Positions 1-9,858 of a DNA stretch of 12,500 nucleotides are shown here, one piece after another. A model generated the notes under the pieces. That model searched no databases and was not told the origin of the DNA. It saw nothing but the letters and a program-made list of their open reading frames with translations. Both the position numbers and the translations under genes were made by a program. The stretch comes from Penaeus vannamei (taxonomy: Eukaryota > Arthropoda > Malacostraca > Decapoda > Penaeidae). The stretch is taken from the NCBI RefSeq assembly GCF_042767895.1, contig NC_091561.1, positions 11,133,263 to 11,145,762 of the forward strand, given 5' to 3'. Numbering within the stretch: position 1 is the stretch's first letter; each line of letters starts with the position of its first letter.

Positions 1-1109
1 AATGTTTTGTATTGAACTGCCTGTGAGAACATATACCATTATTTGCAGTAATGGGAGGTTGTGCTGAAATTATCATTTTCCTTGGGATGCGATGAGTTTG
101 TTATTACGACTATCTGGGTTCAATTGTATGAATGAAGAGAAATGATGTACTGTAATTTTTATCTTTGCGTTCATATAAAACTCTTAGTAAGATTTCTTAT
201 TATTGTTTTTGTCATTACCGTCAACATCGGCGTCGAATCCTCCTCCTCCTCCTCATCATCATCAACAACTTAACCTCAACATCATCATCATTATGCGTAA
301 CTGACTAGGCAAGATAGCAAGTACCCTCCATTTGAAATGATAACGATTAAGAAGGATGCTATTTCTTCAAAAACTATTACCTACAGAGTCAACGAGAAGA
401 AACCAATATCATTATACGCAACAATTAAGCGTATAAGAGCAGGCAGGATTGTAAGGAAGAAATCAATATCAACTTAATTATTTTCTCCGGTAATGTATTA
501 TTATTAATGAATATGTTTATTTACTTATTCATTTATTTATTTATATATATTTTGTTTCCTATATCACCGGTTTTAGTGAGTTTGTATTACAAGAGGTTTA
601 TGCAATAGTGTTAGAAAAGCAGGAAAGCTTTTAACTACTTTTCTGTCACCCAGGTCCATCCGTTTTGAATGTTAGGCATAGAAAATGTAAGACAATATCA
701 AATATACAAATTTTACTCAAAACAGAGTGGATTAGATCCAGATATGTTTGTGTATGTGTGTGAAGCTAAAATAGTTATAATACTGACGATTAGTGGGTAG
801 GACGAAGGTCGCAGAAAAGAACTAAGGGCAGGATAGAAGTTATTGGAAATATCTTTAAATTAGACTTTTTTTTTATCAAAACATATCACTGACAGATTTT
901 AAAGGAAACAATTTGAGATGCACTGTAGAATAAGTCCGCCTCCCCCTTTGTGTCTATTTTGTATATTTTTATTTACAGACGTTTCTCTTACGTTTTATCT
1001 CCTTCTTTATCCCTTTCCTTCTCTCATTATACGCTTTTTGCATAAACATTTGCTTATCGCCTCTGTCATTTTATTTCCTTTATTTTGCAAGATGAAATTC
1101 TATTCTAAA
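1..1109. other. AT-rich left flank, no gene recognised
   Basis: I see no convincing exon, RNA gene or transposon terminus here. The sequence is AT-rich with only small simple-sequence patches: TCC then TCA triplets near 236-291, and ATTT-like repeats near 518-546. A frame opening at 918 runs into the CA microsatellite at 1110 and gains its second half (Thr/His alternation) from that repeat, so I do not treat it as coding. Two related short segments (near 397-411 and 457-472, both AAGAAA-YCAATATCA-like) may be a weak local duplication. An unrecognised diverged element or intron sequence could still be present. Confidence 0.7.
236..291. repeat. Short TCC/TCA trinucleotide microsatellite
   Basis: About five TCC triplets are followed directly by TCA triplets, and after a short AAC/CTC-rich interruption by a second run of ATC. 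The change of motif within one tract is typical of an imperfect, ageing trinucleotide repeat. No coding context is visible. Confidence 0.75.
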
Positions 1110-1199
1110 TACACACACACACACAAACACACACGCACACACACACACACACACACATACACACAAACTCACTCATTCTCTCACGTACACACTCACACC
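1110..1199. repeat. CA/GT dinucleotide microsatellite
   Basis: The core at 1110-1177 is almost pure AC alternation broken by single AAAC, ACGC and ACATAC interruptions. It trails into a CA/CTC-rich tail up to about 1199. It supplies the Thr-His codons of an otherwise unsupported open frame, which is a reason to reject that frame. Confidence 0.92.
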
Positions 1200-1350
1200 G
1201 AATACACAACACGATAACTTTCAAAGCTGTTTCCTAATGTGTTCATTCACTAGAACACTAAATGCAGTGAGCGACATTACAAAGAGCATGGCTGGATATG
1301 TCATGTTATTTGCGATATGGAAATGATTTTCAAAGTAATACTCATTATCC

Positions 1351-1420
1351 ACACAAACACAGGCCAACACACACACAATAACAACAACAACAGCAATGAC
1401 AACACACACGCGCACACAGC
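1351..1420. repeat. Second CA-rich microsatellite with an AAC patch
   Basis: Two CA-rich runs (1351-1378 and 1401-1420) flank an AAC/ACA trinucleotide patch at about 1379-1395. The - strand reads as Val/Cys-rich peptide in an open frame at 1221-1433, which is explained by the repeat. It lies about 150 bp from the stronger CA tract, so both may be remnants of one CA-rich area. Confidence 0.8.
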
Positions 1421-1734
1421 CATACGTATACAAGCTGATTAATCCACAATTCGTTAATTAATAGTTGTTGACAAAACCTTATCAAACTGCAGTAATTACA
1501 AGTTAGTTCCCAAAGTTACATGTCCAGGCTACATGAATTTTGAGAATATTTCGTCGAAAAATGATAATTTACTTTTTCCTAAACTTAATCATTAAGTATA
1601 CAAATCTGGGAGATAAGGAATAAAGTTATTTGTTTGATATCTCACCGGTTTAGCTTTGTTAAATTCTTATGATTATAATCGATATATATCATCGTTATCA
1701 TTGATGCTAATTAAGATAGTAATGATATGCTTTA
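1421..1734. other. AT-rich spacer, nothing recognised
   Basis: This spacer between the CA and ATT/ATC microsatellites has no open frame of note, no tRNA-like promoter boxes and no repeat that recurs elsewhere in the window. Confidence 0.65.
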
Positions 1735-2128
1735 TTAAAACTGTTATTGTTATTATTATTACTATTATCATAATCATTAAATTGTTATGATTACCATTTT
1801 ATTTTGATTATCATTATCATTATTATTCTTATATTTTTTATTATCATTATTTTCATCATCTTTAATTTTAACATTATCATTATGATCGTCAATATTATCA
1901 TTATCATCATTATTATTATCATTGTTGTTGCTGTTGTTATTAATATTTTTACTTTTATTATTATTGTAATCATTATAGTGATTATCATTATCATCACCAT
2001 TATTATTATGATTATCATTATAATCATTATTATTATTATCACTATTGTTGTTGCTATTATCATTATTATCATAATCATTATCATTATCGCCATTATTGTT
2101 ATCATTATTATTTTTATCATTCCATTAT
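1735..2128. repeat. Long imperfect ATT/ATC trinucleotide microsatellite
   Basis: Nearly 400 bp are built from ATT, ATC, ATG and GTT triplets, with recurring TTATCATTATC blocks. Both strands stay open in some frames and give Ile-rich or Ile/Met-rich peptides; these are artefacts of the triplets. The tract abuts the first minisatellite block with no unique sequence between them, so the left edge of the repeat complex sits in or beside the microsatellite. A tract of the same composition and strand lies beyond the other end of the complex at 12258-12500. Confidence 0.93.
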
Positions 2129-2370
2129 CAGATAAAATGAGTGTCAGGTAAGTAAGGCAAGTAAGCGCCAGGTAAGTAAAGTAGATTCTATGAGTGCCAG
2201 GTAAGTAAGGCAAGTAAGCGCCAGGTAAGTAAAGTAGATACTATGAGTGTCAGGTAAGTAAGGCAAGTAAACGCCAGGTAAGTAAAGTAGATTCTATGAG
2301 TGTCAGGAAAGTAAGGCAAGTAAGCGCCAGGTAAATAAAGTAGATCCTATGAGTGTCAAGCAAGGCAAGT
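2129..2370 (+). repeat. Minisatellite block 1 (splice-donor-like 53-bp units)
   Basis: This first block holds about four and a half units. Each full unit has, in order, ATGAGTGTCAGGTAAGTA, AGGCAAGTAAG, CGCCAGGTAAGTA and AAGTAGATWCT, giving a 53-bp period. The block starts mid-unit against the ATT/ATC tract. It ends in the variant GATCCTATGAGTGTCAAGC before module A, and the same ending closes block 3. Orientation is the same as in all later blocks. Confidence 0.93.
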
Positions 2371-2617
2371 AGGAACCCTTGGGGACAAAAAAAAGAAGAA
2401 AAAAAAAAAATGACAATTTGATAAATATTTGGGAATATTCATACTAAGAAACTCTGGGCTCGCGGGTTCATGTGTTCTGAAACCCCTGGCGGCTGTGTAC
2501 AATAAGTCCGCGTTCAACTTGCGGGACCAAATCTATCATGAAAATTTTAGTCGTGGATGCGATTGGTGCTCGTGAAGCGACGGCCTTTAGTAGGGAAATC
2601 AAAATAATGTGAGGGGT
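2371..2617 (+). repeat. Interspersed module, copy A (internally deleted, 247 bp)
   Basis: The module opens with AGGAACCCTTGGGGAC followed by a poly-A-like stretch and TGACAATTTGATAAAT. It closes with a GC-richer part containing CGCGGGTTCATGTGTTC, CCTGGCGGCTGTGTACAAT, CATGAAAATTTTAGTCG and GACGGCCTTTAGTAGGG. Compared with copies B and E, about 175 bp are missing around 2450, where the ATTCATACTAAG part joins directly to the CTCGCGGG part. Its nature is unknown; it is not a minisatellite unit and shares no motif with one. Confidence 0.88.
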
Positions 2618-4369
2618 GTCATGTAAGTAAGGCAAGTATGCGCCAGGTAAGTAAAGTATACACAGTCATTATCAGGTAATTAAGGCAAATAAGCGCCAGG
2701 TAAGTAAAGTGAATATTATAAATGTAAGGTAAGTAAGGCAATTACGCGCCAAATAAGTAAAGTAGATACTATGAGTGTAAGGTAGGTATGGTATATAAGC
2801 GGCAGTTAAGTAAAGTAGATACAACGAGTATCACGTAAGTAAAGCAAATAAGTGCCAGGTAAGAAAAGTAGATACCATGAGTGTCAGGTAAGTAAGGCAA
2901 GTAAGCGCCGGGTAAGTACAGTAGATATTATGAGTGTCAGGGAAGTAAGGCAAGTAAGCGCCAGGTCAGTAAAGTAGATACCATGAGTGCCAGTTAAGTA
3001 AGGCAAGTAAGCGCCAGGTAAGGAAAGTAGATACAATGAGTGTAAGGCAAGTAAGCGCCAGGTAAGTAGATTCTATGAGTGTCAGGTAAGTAAGGCAAGT
3101 AAGTGCCAGGTAAGTGAAGTAGATACAATGAGTGTCAGGTCAGTAAGGCAAGTAAGTGCCAGGTAAGTAGATTCCATGAGTGTCAGGTAAGGCAAGTAAG
3201 CGCCAGGTAAGTAAAGTAGATACAATGAGTGTAAGGCAAGTGAGCGCCAGATAAGTAGATTCTATGAGTGTCAGGTAAGTAAGGAAAGTAAGCGCCAGGT
3301 AAGTAGATGCTATAAGTGTCAGGTAAGTAAGGCAAGTAAGCGCCAGGTAAGTAGATGCTGTGAGTGTCGGGTAAGTAAGGAAAGTAAGCGCCAGGTAAGT
3401 AGATGCTATAAGTGTCAGGTAAGTAAGGCAAGTAAGCGCCAGGTAAGTAGATGCTGTGAGTGTCAGGTAAGTAAGGCAAGTAAGCGTCAGGTAAGTAAAG
3501 TAGATACAATGAGTATCAGGTAAGTAAGCGCCAGGTAAGTAGATGCTATGAGTGTCAGGTAACTAAGGCAAGTAAGCGCCAGGTAAGTAGATACTATGAT
3601 TGCCAGGTAAGTAAGGCAAGTAAGCGTCAGGTAAGTTAAGTAGATACAATGAGTATCAGGTAAGTAAGGTAAGTGCCAGGTAAGTAGATGCTATGAGTGT
3701 CAGGTAAGTAAGACAAGTAAGTGCCAGGTAATTAGATGCTATGAGTGTCAGGTAAGTAAAGTAGATACAATGAGTGTCATGTAAGTAAAGCAAGTAAGCG
3801 CCAGGTAAGTAATGTAGATACTATGAGTGTCAGGTAAGTAAGGTAAGTAAGCGCCAGGTAAGTTAAGTAGATACAATGAGTGTCAGGTAAGTAAGGTAAG
3901 TAAGCGCCAGGAAAGTAAAGTAGATACTATGAGTGCCAGGTAAGTAAGGCAAGTAAGCGCCAGGTAAGTAAAGTAGATACAGTGAGTGTCAGGTAAGTAA
4001 GGCAAGTAAGCGCCAGGTAAGTAAAGTAGATACAGTGAGTGTCAGGTAAGTAAGGCAAGTAAGCGCCAGGTAAGTAAAGTAGATACTATGAGTGTCAGGT
4101 AAGTAAGGCAAGTAAGCGCCAGGTAAGTAAAGTAGATACAATGAGTGTCAGGTAAGTAAGGCAAGTAAGCGCCAGGTAAGTAAAGTAGATACTATGAGTG
4201 TCAGGTAAGTAAGGCAAGTAAGCGCCAGGTAAGTAAAGTAGATACTATGAGTGTCAGGTAAGTAAGCGCCAGGTAAATAAAGTAGATACTATGAGTGTCA
4301 GGTAAGTAAGGCAAGTGTGCGCTAGGTAGGTAAAGTAGATTCTATGAGTGTCAGGTATGTAAGGCAAGT
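2617..4369 (+). repeat. Minisatellite block 2
   Basis: About 1.75 kb of tandem units. The first 150 bp are diverged (GTATACACAGTCATTATCAGG and AATATTATAAATG variants) and match the start of block 3. The middle (about 3060-3780) is dominated by 48-bp units with AGTAGATGCTATGAG and by shorter fragments. The last part (about 3960-4260) is a near-uniform run of 53-bp units. I counted 13 exact CAGGTAAGTA between 3961 and 4320. The open - strand frame at 3183-3509 (repeating YLPGAYLPYLPDTHSI) follows from a unit length divisible by three. Confidence 0.95.
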
Positions 4370-4797
4370 AGGAACCCTTGGGGACAAAAAAAAAAAAAAA
4401 AAAAAAAAAAAATCGTATGACAATTTGATAAATGTTGGGGAATGTTCATACTATGATTATAACATAAGAAGTTGCCTTTTCAATATTTTCTTTGTCATAT
4501 ATTTACTTTAGTAAAGGCTATTAAGCTGTTTATTAGTATCATTATTTTAACCTGAATGTAAGCCTATAAAAAAAGAAATAGAATGGATAATGTTGGATAG
4601 TCTACACAAATAAATGGTCTGGGAAACACTGGACTCGCGGGTTCATGTGATCTGAAACCCCTGGCGGCTGTGTACAATATGTCCGCGTTCTACCTGCGGG
4701 ACCAAATCTATCATGAAAATTTTAGTCGTGGATGCGATTGGTGCTCGTGGAGCATCAGCGACGGCCTTTAGTAGGGAAATCAAAGTAATGTGAGGGG
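4370..4797 (+). repeat. Interspersed module, copy B (about full length)
   Basis: One of three copies that keep both halves. It has AGGAACCCTTGGGGAC, a pure run of 27 A (4386-4412), the TGACAATTTGATAAATG segment, a middle AT-rich part with TTTACTTTAGTAAA and TTAGTATCATTATTTT, a GAATGGATAATGTTGG segment, then the CGCGGGTTCATGTG half ending in GTGAGGGGTGTCATG. The change into minisatellite is abrupt at about 4798. A weak hairpin (GTCCGCG with TGCGGGAC, one bulge) in copies A and E is seen here with loop changes. I do not recognise the family. Confidence 0.88.
4386..4412 (+). repeat. Poly-A tract of module B
   Basis: A pure run of 27 A immediately follows GGGGAC. The other copies have a simple tract at the same place: an A/G mix in A, 39 A in C, A with G and C in D, and a CA repeat in E. 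The site therefore predates the copies and has evolved separately in each. Confidence 0.9.
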
Positions 4798-6432
4798 TGT
4801 CATGAAAGTAAGGCAAGTACGCGCCAGGTAAGTAACGTATACACAGTCATTATCAGGTAATTAAGCCAAATAAGCGCCAGGTAAGTCAAGTCAATATTAT
4901 AAATGTCAGGTAAGTAAGGCAAGTAAGCGCCAGATAAGTACATTCTATGAGTGTCAGGTAAGTAAGGCAAGTAAGCACCAGGTAAGTACATTCTATGAGT
5001 GTCAGGTAAGTAAGGCAAGTAAGCGCCTGGTAAGTAAAGTAAATACAATGAGTGTCAGGTAAGTAAGGCAAGTAAGCGCCAGGTAAGTAGATTTAATGAG
5101 TGTCAGGTAAGTAAGGCAAGTAAGCGCCAGGTAAGTAAAGTAGATACAATGAGTGTCAGGTAAGTAAGGCAAGTAAGCGCCTGGTAAGTAAATAGATACA
5201 ATGAGTGTCAGGTAAGTAAGGCAAGTAAGTGCCAGGTAAGTAGATTCTATGAATGTCAGGTACGTAAGGCAAGTAAGCGCCAGGTAAATAAAGTAGATAC
5301 TAAGAGTGTTAGGTAAATAAGGCAAGTAAGAGCCAGATAAGTAGATACTATGAGTGTCAGGTACGTAAGGCAAGTAAGCGTCAGGTAGGTAAAGTAGATA
5401 CAATGAGTGTCAGGTAAGTAAGGCAAGTAAGCGCCAGGTAAGTAAATAGATACAATGAGTGTCAGGTAAGTAAGGCAATTAAGCGCCTGGTAAGTAGATT
5501 CTATGAATGTCAGGTACGTAAGGCAAGTAAGCGCCAGGTAAATAAAGTAGATACTATGAGTGTTAGGTAAGTAAGGCAAGTAAGAGCCAGATAAGTAGAT
5601 TCTATGAGTGTCAGGTAAGTAAGGCAAGTAAGCGCCAGGTAAGTAGATTCTATGAGTGTCAGGTAAGTAAGGTAAGTAAGCGTCAGGTAAATAAAGTAGA
5701 TACAATGAGTATCAGGTAAGTAGATGCTATGAGTTTCAGGTAAGTAAGGCAAGTAAGCACCAGGTAAGTAGATGCTATGAGTGTTAGGTAAGTAAGGCAA
5801 GTAAGCGTCAGGTAAGTAGATGCAATGAGTATCAGGTAAGTAAGTGCCAGGTAAGTAGATGCTATGAGTGTCAGATAAGTAAGGCAAGTAAGCGCCAGGT
5901 AAGTAGATGCTATGAGTGTCAGGTAAGGAAAGTAGATAAAATGAGCATCAGGTAAGTAAGGGAAGTAATCGCCAGGTAAGTAAAGTAGATACAATGAGAG
6001 TCAGGTAAGTAAGGCAAGTAAGCGTCAGGTAAGTAGATACAATGAGTATCAGGTAAGTGCCAGGTAAGTAGATGCCATGGGTGTCAGGTAAGTAAGGCAA
6101 GTAAGCGCCAGGTAATTAGATGCTATGAGTGTCAGGTAGGTAAAGTAGATACAATGAGTATCAGGTAAGTAAAGCAAGTAAGCGCCAGTTAAGTAGATTC
6201 TATGAGTGTCTAGTAAGGTAAGTAAATTGGATACTATGAGTATCAGGTAAGTAAAGCAAGTAAGCGCCAGGTAGATTCTATGAGTGTCAGGTAAGGCAAG
6301 TTAGTGCCAGGTAAGTAAAGTAGATACTATGAGTGTCAGGTAAGTAAAGTAGATTCTATGAGTGTCAGGTAAGTAAGGCAAGTAAGCGCCAGGTAAGTAA
6401 AATAGATCCTATGAGTGTCAAGCAAGGCAAGT
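4798..6432 (+). repeat. Minisatellite block 3
   Basis: About 1.6 kb of units. The opening about 130 bp repeat the diverged opening of block 2. Within it a larger period of 254 bp is visible: the diagnostic variant GAATGTCAGGTACGTAAGG occurs at 5251 and 5505, each followed by a GTGTTAGG unit and an AGAGCCAGATAAG unit. Sequence from about 5318 to 5950 recurs in block 4. The block closes with the same CCTATGAGTGTCAAGCAAGG variant as block 1. Several overlapping open - strand frames are repeat by-products. Confidence 0.95.
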
Positions 6433-6655
<223 letters not shown>

Positions 6656-8529
6656 TAGATACTATGAGTGTCAGGTAAGTAAGGCATGTAAGCGCCAGAT
6701 AAGTAGATTCTATGAGTGTCAGGTAAGTAAGGCAAGTAAGCGCCTGGTAAGTACATTCTTTGAATGTCAGGGAAGTAAGGCAAGTAAGAGCCAGATAAGT
6801 AGATTCTATGAGTGTCAGGTACGTAAGGCAAGTAAGCGTCAGGTAAGTAAAGTAGATACAATGAGTGTCAGGTAAGTAAGGCAAGTAAGCGCCAGGTAAG
6901 TAAATAGATACAATGAGTGTCAGGTAAGTAAGGCAAGTAAGCGCCTGGTAAGTAAATAGATACAATGAGTGTCAGGTAAGTAAGGCAAGTAAGTGCCAGG
7001 TAAGTAGATTCTATGAATGTCAGGTACGTAAGGCAAGTAACCGCCAGGTAAATAAAGTAGATACTATGAGTGTTAGGTAAGTAAGGCAAGTAAGAGCCAG
7101 ATAAGTAGATTCTATGAGTGCCAGGTAAATAAGGCAAGTAAGCGCCAGGTAAGTAGATACTATGAGTGTCAGGTAAGTAAGGTAAGTAAGCGCCAGGTAA
7201 ATAAAGTAGATACTAGGAGTGTTAGGTAAGTAAGGCAAGTAAGAGCCAGATAAGTAGATTCTATGAGTGTCAGGTAAATAAGGCAAGTAAGCGCCAGGTA
7301 AGTAGATGCTATGAGTGTCAGATAAGTAAGGCAAGTAAGCGCCAGGTAAGTAGATGCTATGAGTGTCAGGTAAGGAAAGTAGATAAAATGAGCGTCAGGT
7401 AAGTAAGGCAAGTAAGCGCCAGGTAAGTAAAGTAAATACAATGATTGTCAGGTAAGTAAGGCAAGTAATCGGCAGGTAAGTAAAGTAAATACAATGAGTG
7501 TCAGGTAAGTAAGGCAAGTAAGCGCCAGGTAAGTAAAGTAGATACAATGAGTGTCAGGTAAGTAAGGCAAGTAAGCGCCAGGTAAGTAAAGTAGATACAA
7601 TGAGTGTCAGGTAAGTAAGGCAAGTAAGCGCCAGGTAAGTAAAGTAGATACAGTGAGTGTCAGGTAAGTAAGGCATGTAAGCGCCAGGTAAATAAAGTAG
7701 ATACTATGAGTGTCTAGTAAGTATGGCAAGTAAGCGCCAGATAAGTAGATTCTATGAGTGTCAGGTAAGTAAGGCAAGTAAGTGCCAGGTAAGTAGATGC
7801 TATGAGTCTCAGGTAAGTAAGGCAAGTAAGCGCCAGGTAAGTAGATGCTATGAGTGTCAGGTAAGTAAGGCAAGTAAGCGCCAGGTAAGTAAAGTAGATA
7901 CAATGAGTGTCAGGTAAGTAAGGCAAGTAAGTGCCAGGTAAGTAAAGTAAATACAGTGAGTGTCAGGTAAGTAAGGGAAGTAAGCTACAGGTAAGTAAAT
8001 TAGAGACTATGAGTGTCAGGTAATTAAGGCAAGTAAACGCCTGGTAAGTAAAGTAGATACTATGAATGTCAGGTAAGTAAGGCAAGTAAGCGCCAGGTGA
8101 GTAAAGTAGATACAATGAGTATCAGGTAAGTAAGGCAAGTAAGCGTCAGGTAAGTAGATACAATGAGTATCAGGTAAATGCCAGATAAGTAGATTCTATG
8201 AGTGTCAGGTAAGTAAGGCAAGTAAGCGTCAGGTAAGTAAAGTAGATACTATGAGTGTCAGGTAAGTAAGGCAAGTAAGCGCCAGGTAAGTAAAGTAGAT
8301 ACAATGAATGTCAGGTAAGTAAGGCAAGTAAGCGCCAGGTAATTAAATTAGATACTATGAGTGTCAGGTAAGTAAGGCAAGTAAGTGCCAGGTAAGTAGA
8401 TGCTATGAGTGTCAGGTAAGTAAGGCAAGTAAGCGTCAGGTAAGTAGATACAATGAGTATCAGGTAAATGCCAGGTAAGGAGATGCTATTGGTGTCAGGT
8501 AAGTAAGGCAAAAAGAGTCATGTAAGTAG
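6656..8529 (+). repeat. Minisatellite block 4, part upstream of the SINE
   Basis: The longest block, interrupted by a SINE at about 8539. The stretch from about 6776 to 7400 parallels 5318-5950 of block 3 by shared rare variants. The part at about 7441-7670 is a fairly uniform run of 53-bp units, and 7741-7900 holds 48-bp units that are open on both strands (QVSKASKR on +, YLPGAYLPYLP-like on -). I counted 11 exact CAGGTAAGTA in 7441-7800. Near the SINE the units carry GAGTATCAGGTAAATGCC, which continues on the other side. Confidence 0.95.
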
Positions 8530-8538
8530 ATACAACGA
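8530..8538 (+). repeat. Left copy of probable SINE target-site duplication
   Basis: ATACAACGA at 8530-8538 matches ATACAATGA at 8798-8806 with one C/T difference. ATACAATGA is the usual minisatellite sequence at this phase, so the left copy has probably mutated since insertion. Because the target was itself repetitive, the match could also be chance alignment of array phase, although the array resumes in exactly the duplicated phase. Confidence 0.6.
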
Positions 8539-8550
8539 AAGCCTCCAGGC

Positions 8551-8561
8551 TAGTACAGTGG
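8551..8561 (+). promoter_or_regulatory. Pol III A box of the SINE
   Basis: TAGTACAGTGG fits the A-box consensus TRGYNNARNNG at every fixed position. It is placed about 10 bp inside the element, as in a tRNA gene. Confidence 0.8.
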
Positions 8562-8593
8562 TAACGTGTCGGCTTCTCATCCGAGGGGTCGGC

Positions 8594-8604
8594 GGTTCGC
8601 GCCC
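8594..8604 (+). promoter_or_regulatory. Pol III B box of the SINE
   Basis: GGTTCGCGCCC matches GGTTCGANNCC except for C in place of A at the seventh position. It starts 43 bp after the A-box start, within the range of tRNA genes without an intron. Together with the A box this is the main evidence for tRNA ancestry. Confidence 0.82.
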
Positions 8605-8797
8605 CGCCCAGGCGCGAGAAGTTGCAATTGTCGTCCGGAGATTACTGCTGTGGCTGGGCACCACGGTGGGTAAGGACTAAGCTCTGTCGCGTCAGCACTC
8701 GCTGACACACGTTGATCGAGTCGACATTTGTCGGTACAGGCCAGGCTCCCACATAGCCCGGGCGAGGCTCAGCTTCGCATATCGGACTTGTCCTTAT

Positions 8798-8806
8798 ATA
8801 CAATGA
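8798..8806 (+). repeat. Right copy of probable SINE target-site duplication
   Basis: ATACAATGA is the partner of 8530-8538. It leads directly into GTATCAGGTAAATGCC, so the array continues in the correct phase after the element. Confidence 0.6.
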
Positions 8807-9444
8807 GTATCAGGTAAATGCCAGGTAAGTAGATGCTATGGGTGTCAGGTAAGTAAGGCAAGTAAGCGCCAGGTAAGTAAAGTAGATACTATGTGTGTCA
8901 GGTAAGTAAGGCAAATAAGCGCCAGATAAGTAGATGCTATGGGTGTCAGGTAAGTAAGGCAAGTAAGCGCCAGGTAAGTAAAGTAGATACTACGTGTGTC
9001 AGGTAAGTAAGGCAAGTAAGTGCCAGTTAAGTAGATGCTATGAGTGTCAGGTAAGTAAGGCAAGTAAGCGCCAGGTAAGTAGATACTATGAGTGTCAGGT
9101 AGGTAAGGCAAGTAAGCCTCAGGTAAGCAGATACAATGAGTATTAGGTAAGTAAGTGCCAGGTAAATAGATGCTATGAGTGTCATGTAAGTAAGGCAAGT
9201 AAGCACCATATAAGTAGATTCTATGAGTCAAGTAAGGCAAGTAAGCGCCAGGTAAGTATATTAGATGAGTGCCAGATAAGGAGATTCTATGAGTGTCAAG
9301 TAAGTAAAGTAGGTACTATGAGTGTCAGGTAAGTAAGGCTAGTAAGTGCCAGGTAAGTAAAGTAAATACAATGAGTGTTAGGTAAGTAAGTCAAGTGATT
9401 GCCAGGTAAGGAGATTCTATGAGTGTTAGGTAAGTAAGGCAAGT
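8798..9444 (+). repeat. Minisatellite block 4, part downstream of the SINE
   Basis: The units continue in the same orientation and variant type as those just before the SINE (GAGTATCAGGTAAATGCC). Two long units of similar sequence with TATGTGTGTC or TACGTGTGTC occur at about 8885-9005. Units become shorter and more diverged toward 9444, where the block ends in GGTAAGTAAGGCAAGTAGG at the module D boundary. Confidence 0.93.
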
Positions 9445-9858
9445 AGGAACCCTTGGGGACAAAAAAAAAAGAAAACAAAGTATGACAATTTGTTGAATGT
9501 TTGGGATTATTCATACTAAGAATATAATTAAGTTGCGTCTTCAACTAATTTTTGTCATCAAGCTGTTGATTATTATCATTATTTTTTTTTTTAACTTGAA
9601 TGTAAGTGTATAAAAAGGAAAAATAGAATGGCTAGTGTCGGATGGCCTACAAAAATGAATGGGCTGGAGACACTTTGTTAGAGTATCAGAATCGAGTCGC
9701 GGGTTCATGTGTTCTGAAACCCCTGGCGGCTGTGTAAATATATCCTTGTTCTACCTGCGGGTCCGCATCTATTATGAAAATTTTAGTCGTGGATGCGATT
9801 GGTGCTCGTGAAGTTTAAGGGACGGTCTTTAGTAGGGAAATCAAAATAAGGTGAGGGG
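9445..9858 (+). repeat. Interspersed module, copy D (414 bp)
   Basis: This copy has both halves. Its tract is A-rich with G and C interruptions (9461-9480). It lacks about 25 bp around the TTTACTTTAGTAAA segment present in B and E, and carries a 1-bp deletion in GTGTAAATATATCC relative to GTGTACAATATATCC of E. The second half is otherwise close to B and E (CGCGGGTTCATGTGTTC, CCTGGCGGCTGTGT, GAAAATTTTAGTCGTGG), ending GTGAGGGGTGTTATG before block 5. Confidence 0.87.

Larger units (their letters stand above)
8539..8797 (+). mobile_element. tRNA-derived SINE inserted in the minisatellite
   Basis: A GC-rich segment of about 259 bp, unlike everything around it. The 5' end has RNA polymerase III internal promoter boxes at tRNA spacing: an A box TAGTACAGTGG (8551-8561) and a B box GGTTCGCGCCC (8594-8604). 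An anticodon-arm-like hairpin TCGG/CCGA lies between them, with an 8-nt rather than 7-nt loop, so it is a decayed tRNA relative and not a working tRNA gene. The roughly 180-bp body contains a perfect hairpin (GTCAGC 8691-8696 with GCTGAC 8701-8706), and the element ends near ATCGGACTTGTCCTTAT without poly-A, which suggests a non-L1 LINE tail. Probable 9-bp target duplications flank it. SINEs move using reverse transcriptase supplied by a partner LINE; no LINE is present here. Confidence 0.85.

Noticed and set aside
918..1217. A 99-codon + strand frame starting in the left flank
   Set aside because: Its second half is Thr/His alternation from the CA microsatellite. The first half is composition-driven and matches nothing I recognise.
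1221..1433. A 70-codon - strand frame
   Set aside because: Its first half is the reverse of a CA/AAC repeat and the rest shows no domain.
1791..2213. Ile/Met-rich frames on both strands
   Set aside because: They are direct products of ATT/ATC/ATG triplets. The same applies to the frame at 12191-12439.
2560..2582. Similarity of the module's CTCGTGAAGCG to the 3' part of U6 snRNA
   Set aside because: Only about 10 nt match, the rest of U6 is absent, and copy E carries an insertion within the match.
8541..8615. A functional tRNA gene
   Set aside because: Promoter boxes are present, but the anticodon loop has 8 nt, acceptor-stem pairing is not convincing, and the sequence continues into a SINE body.
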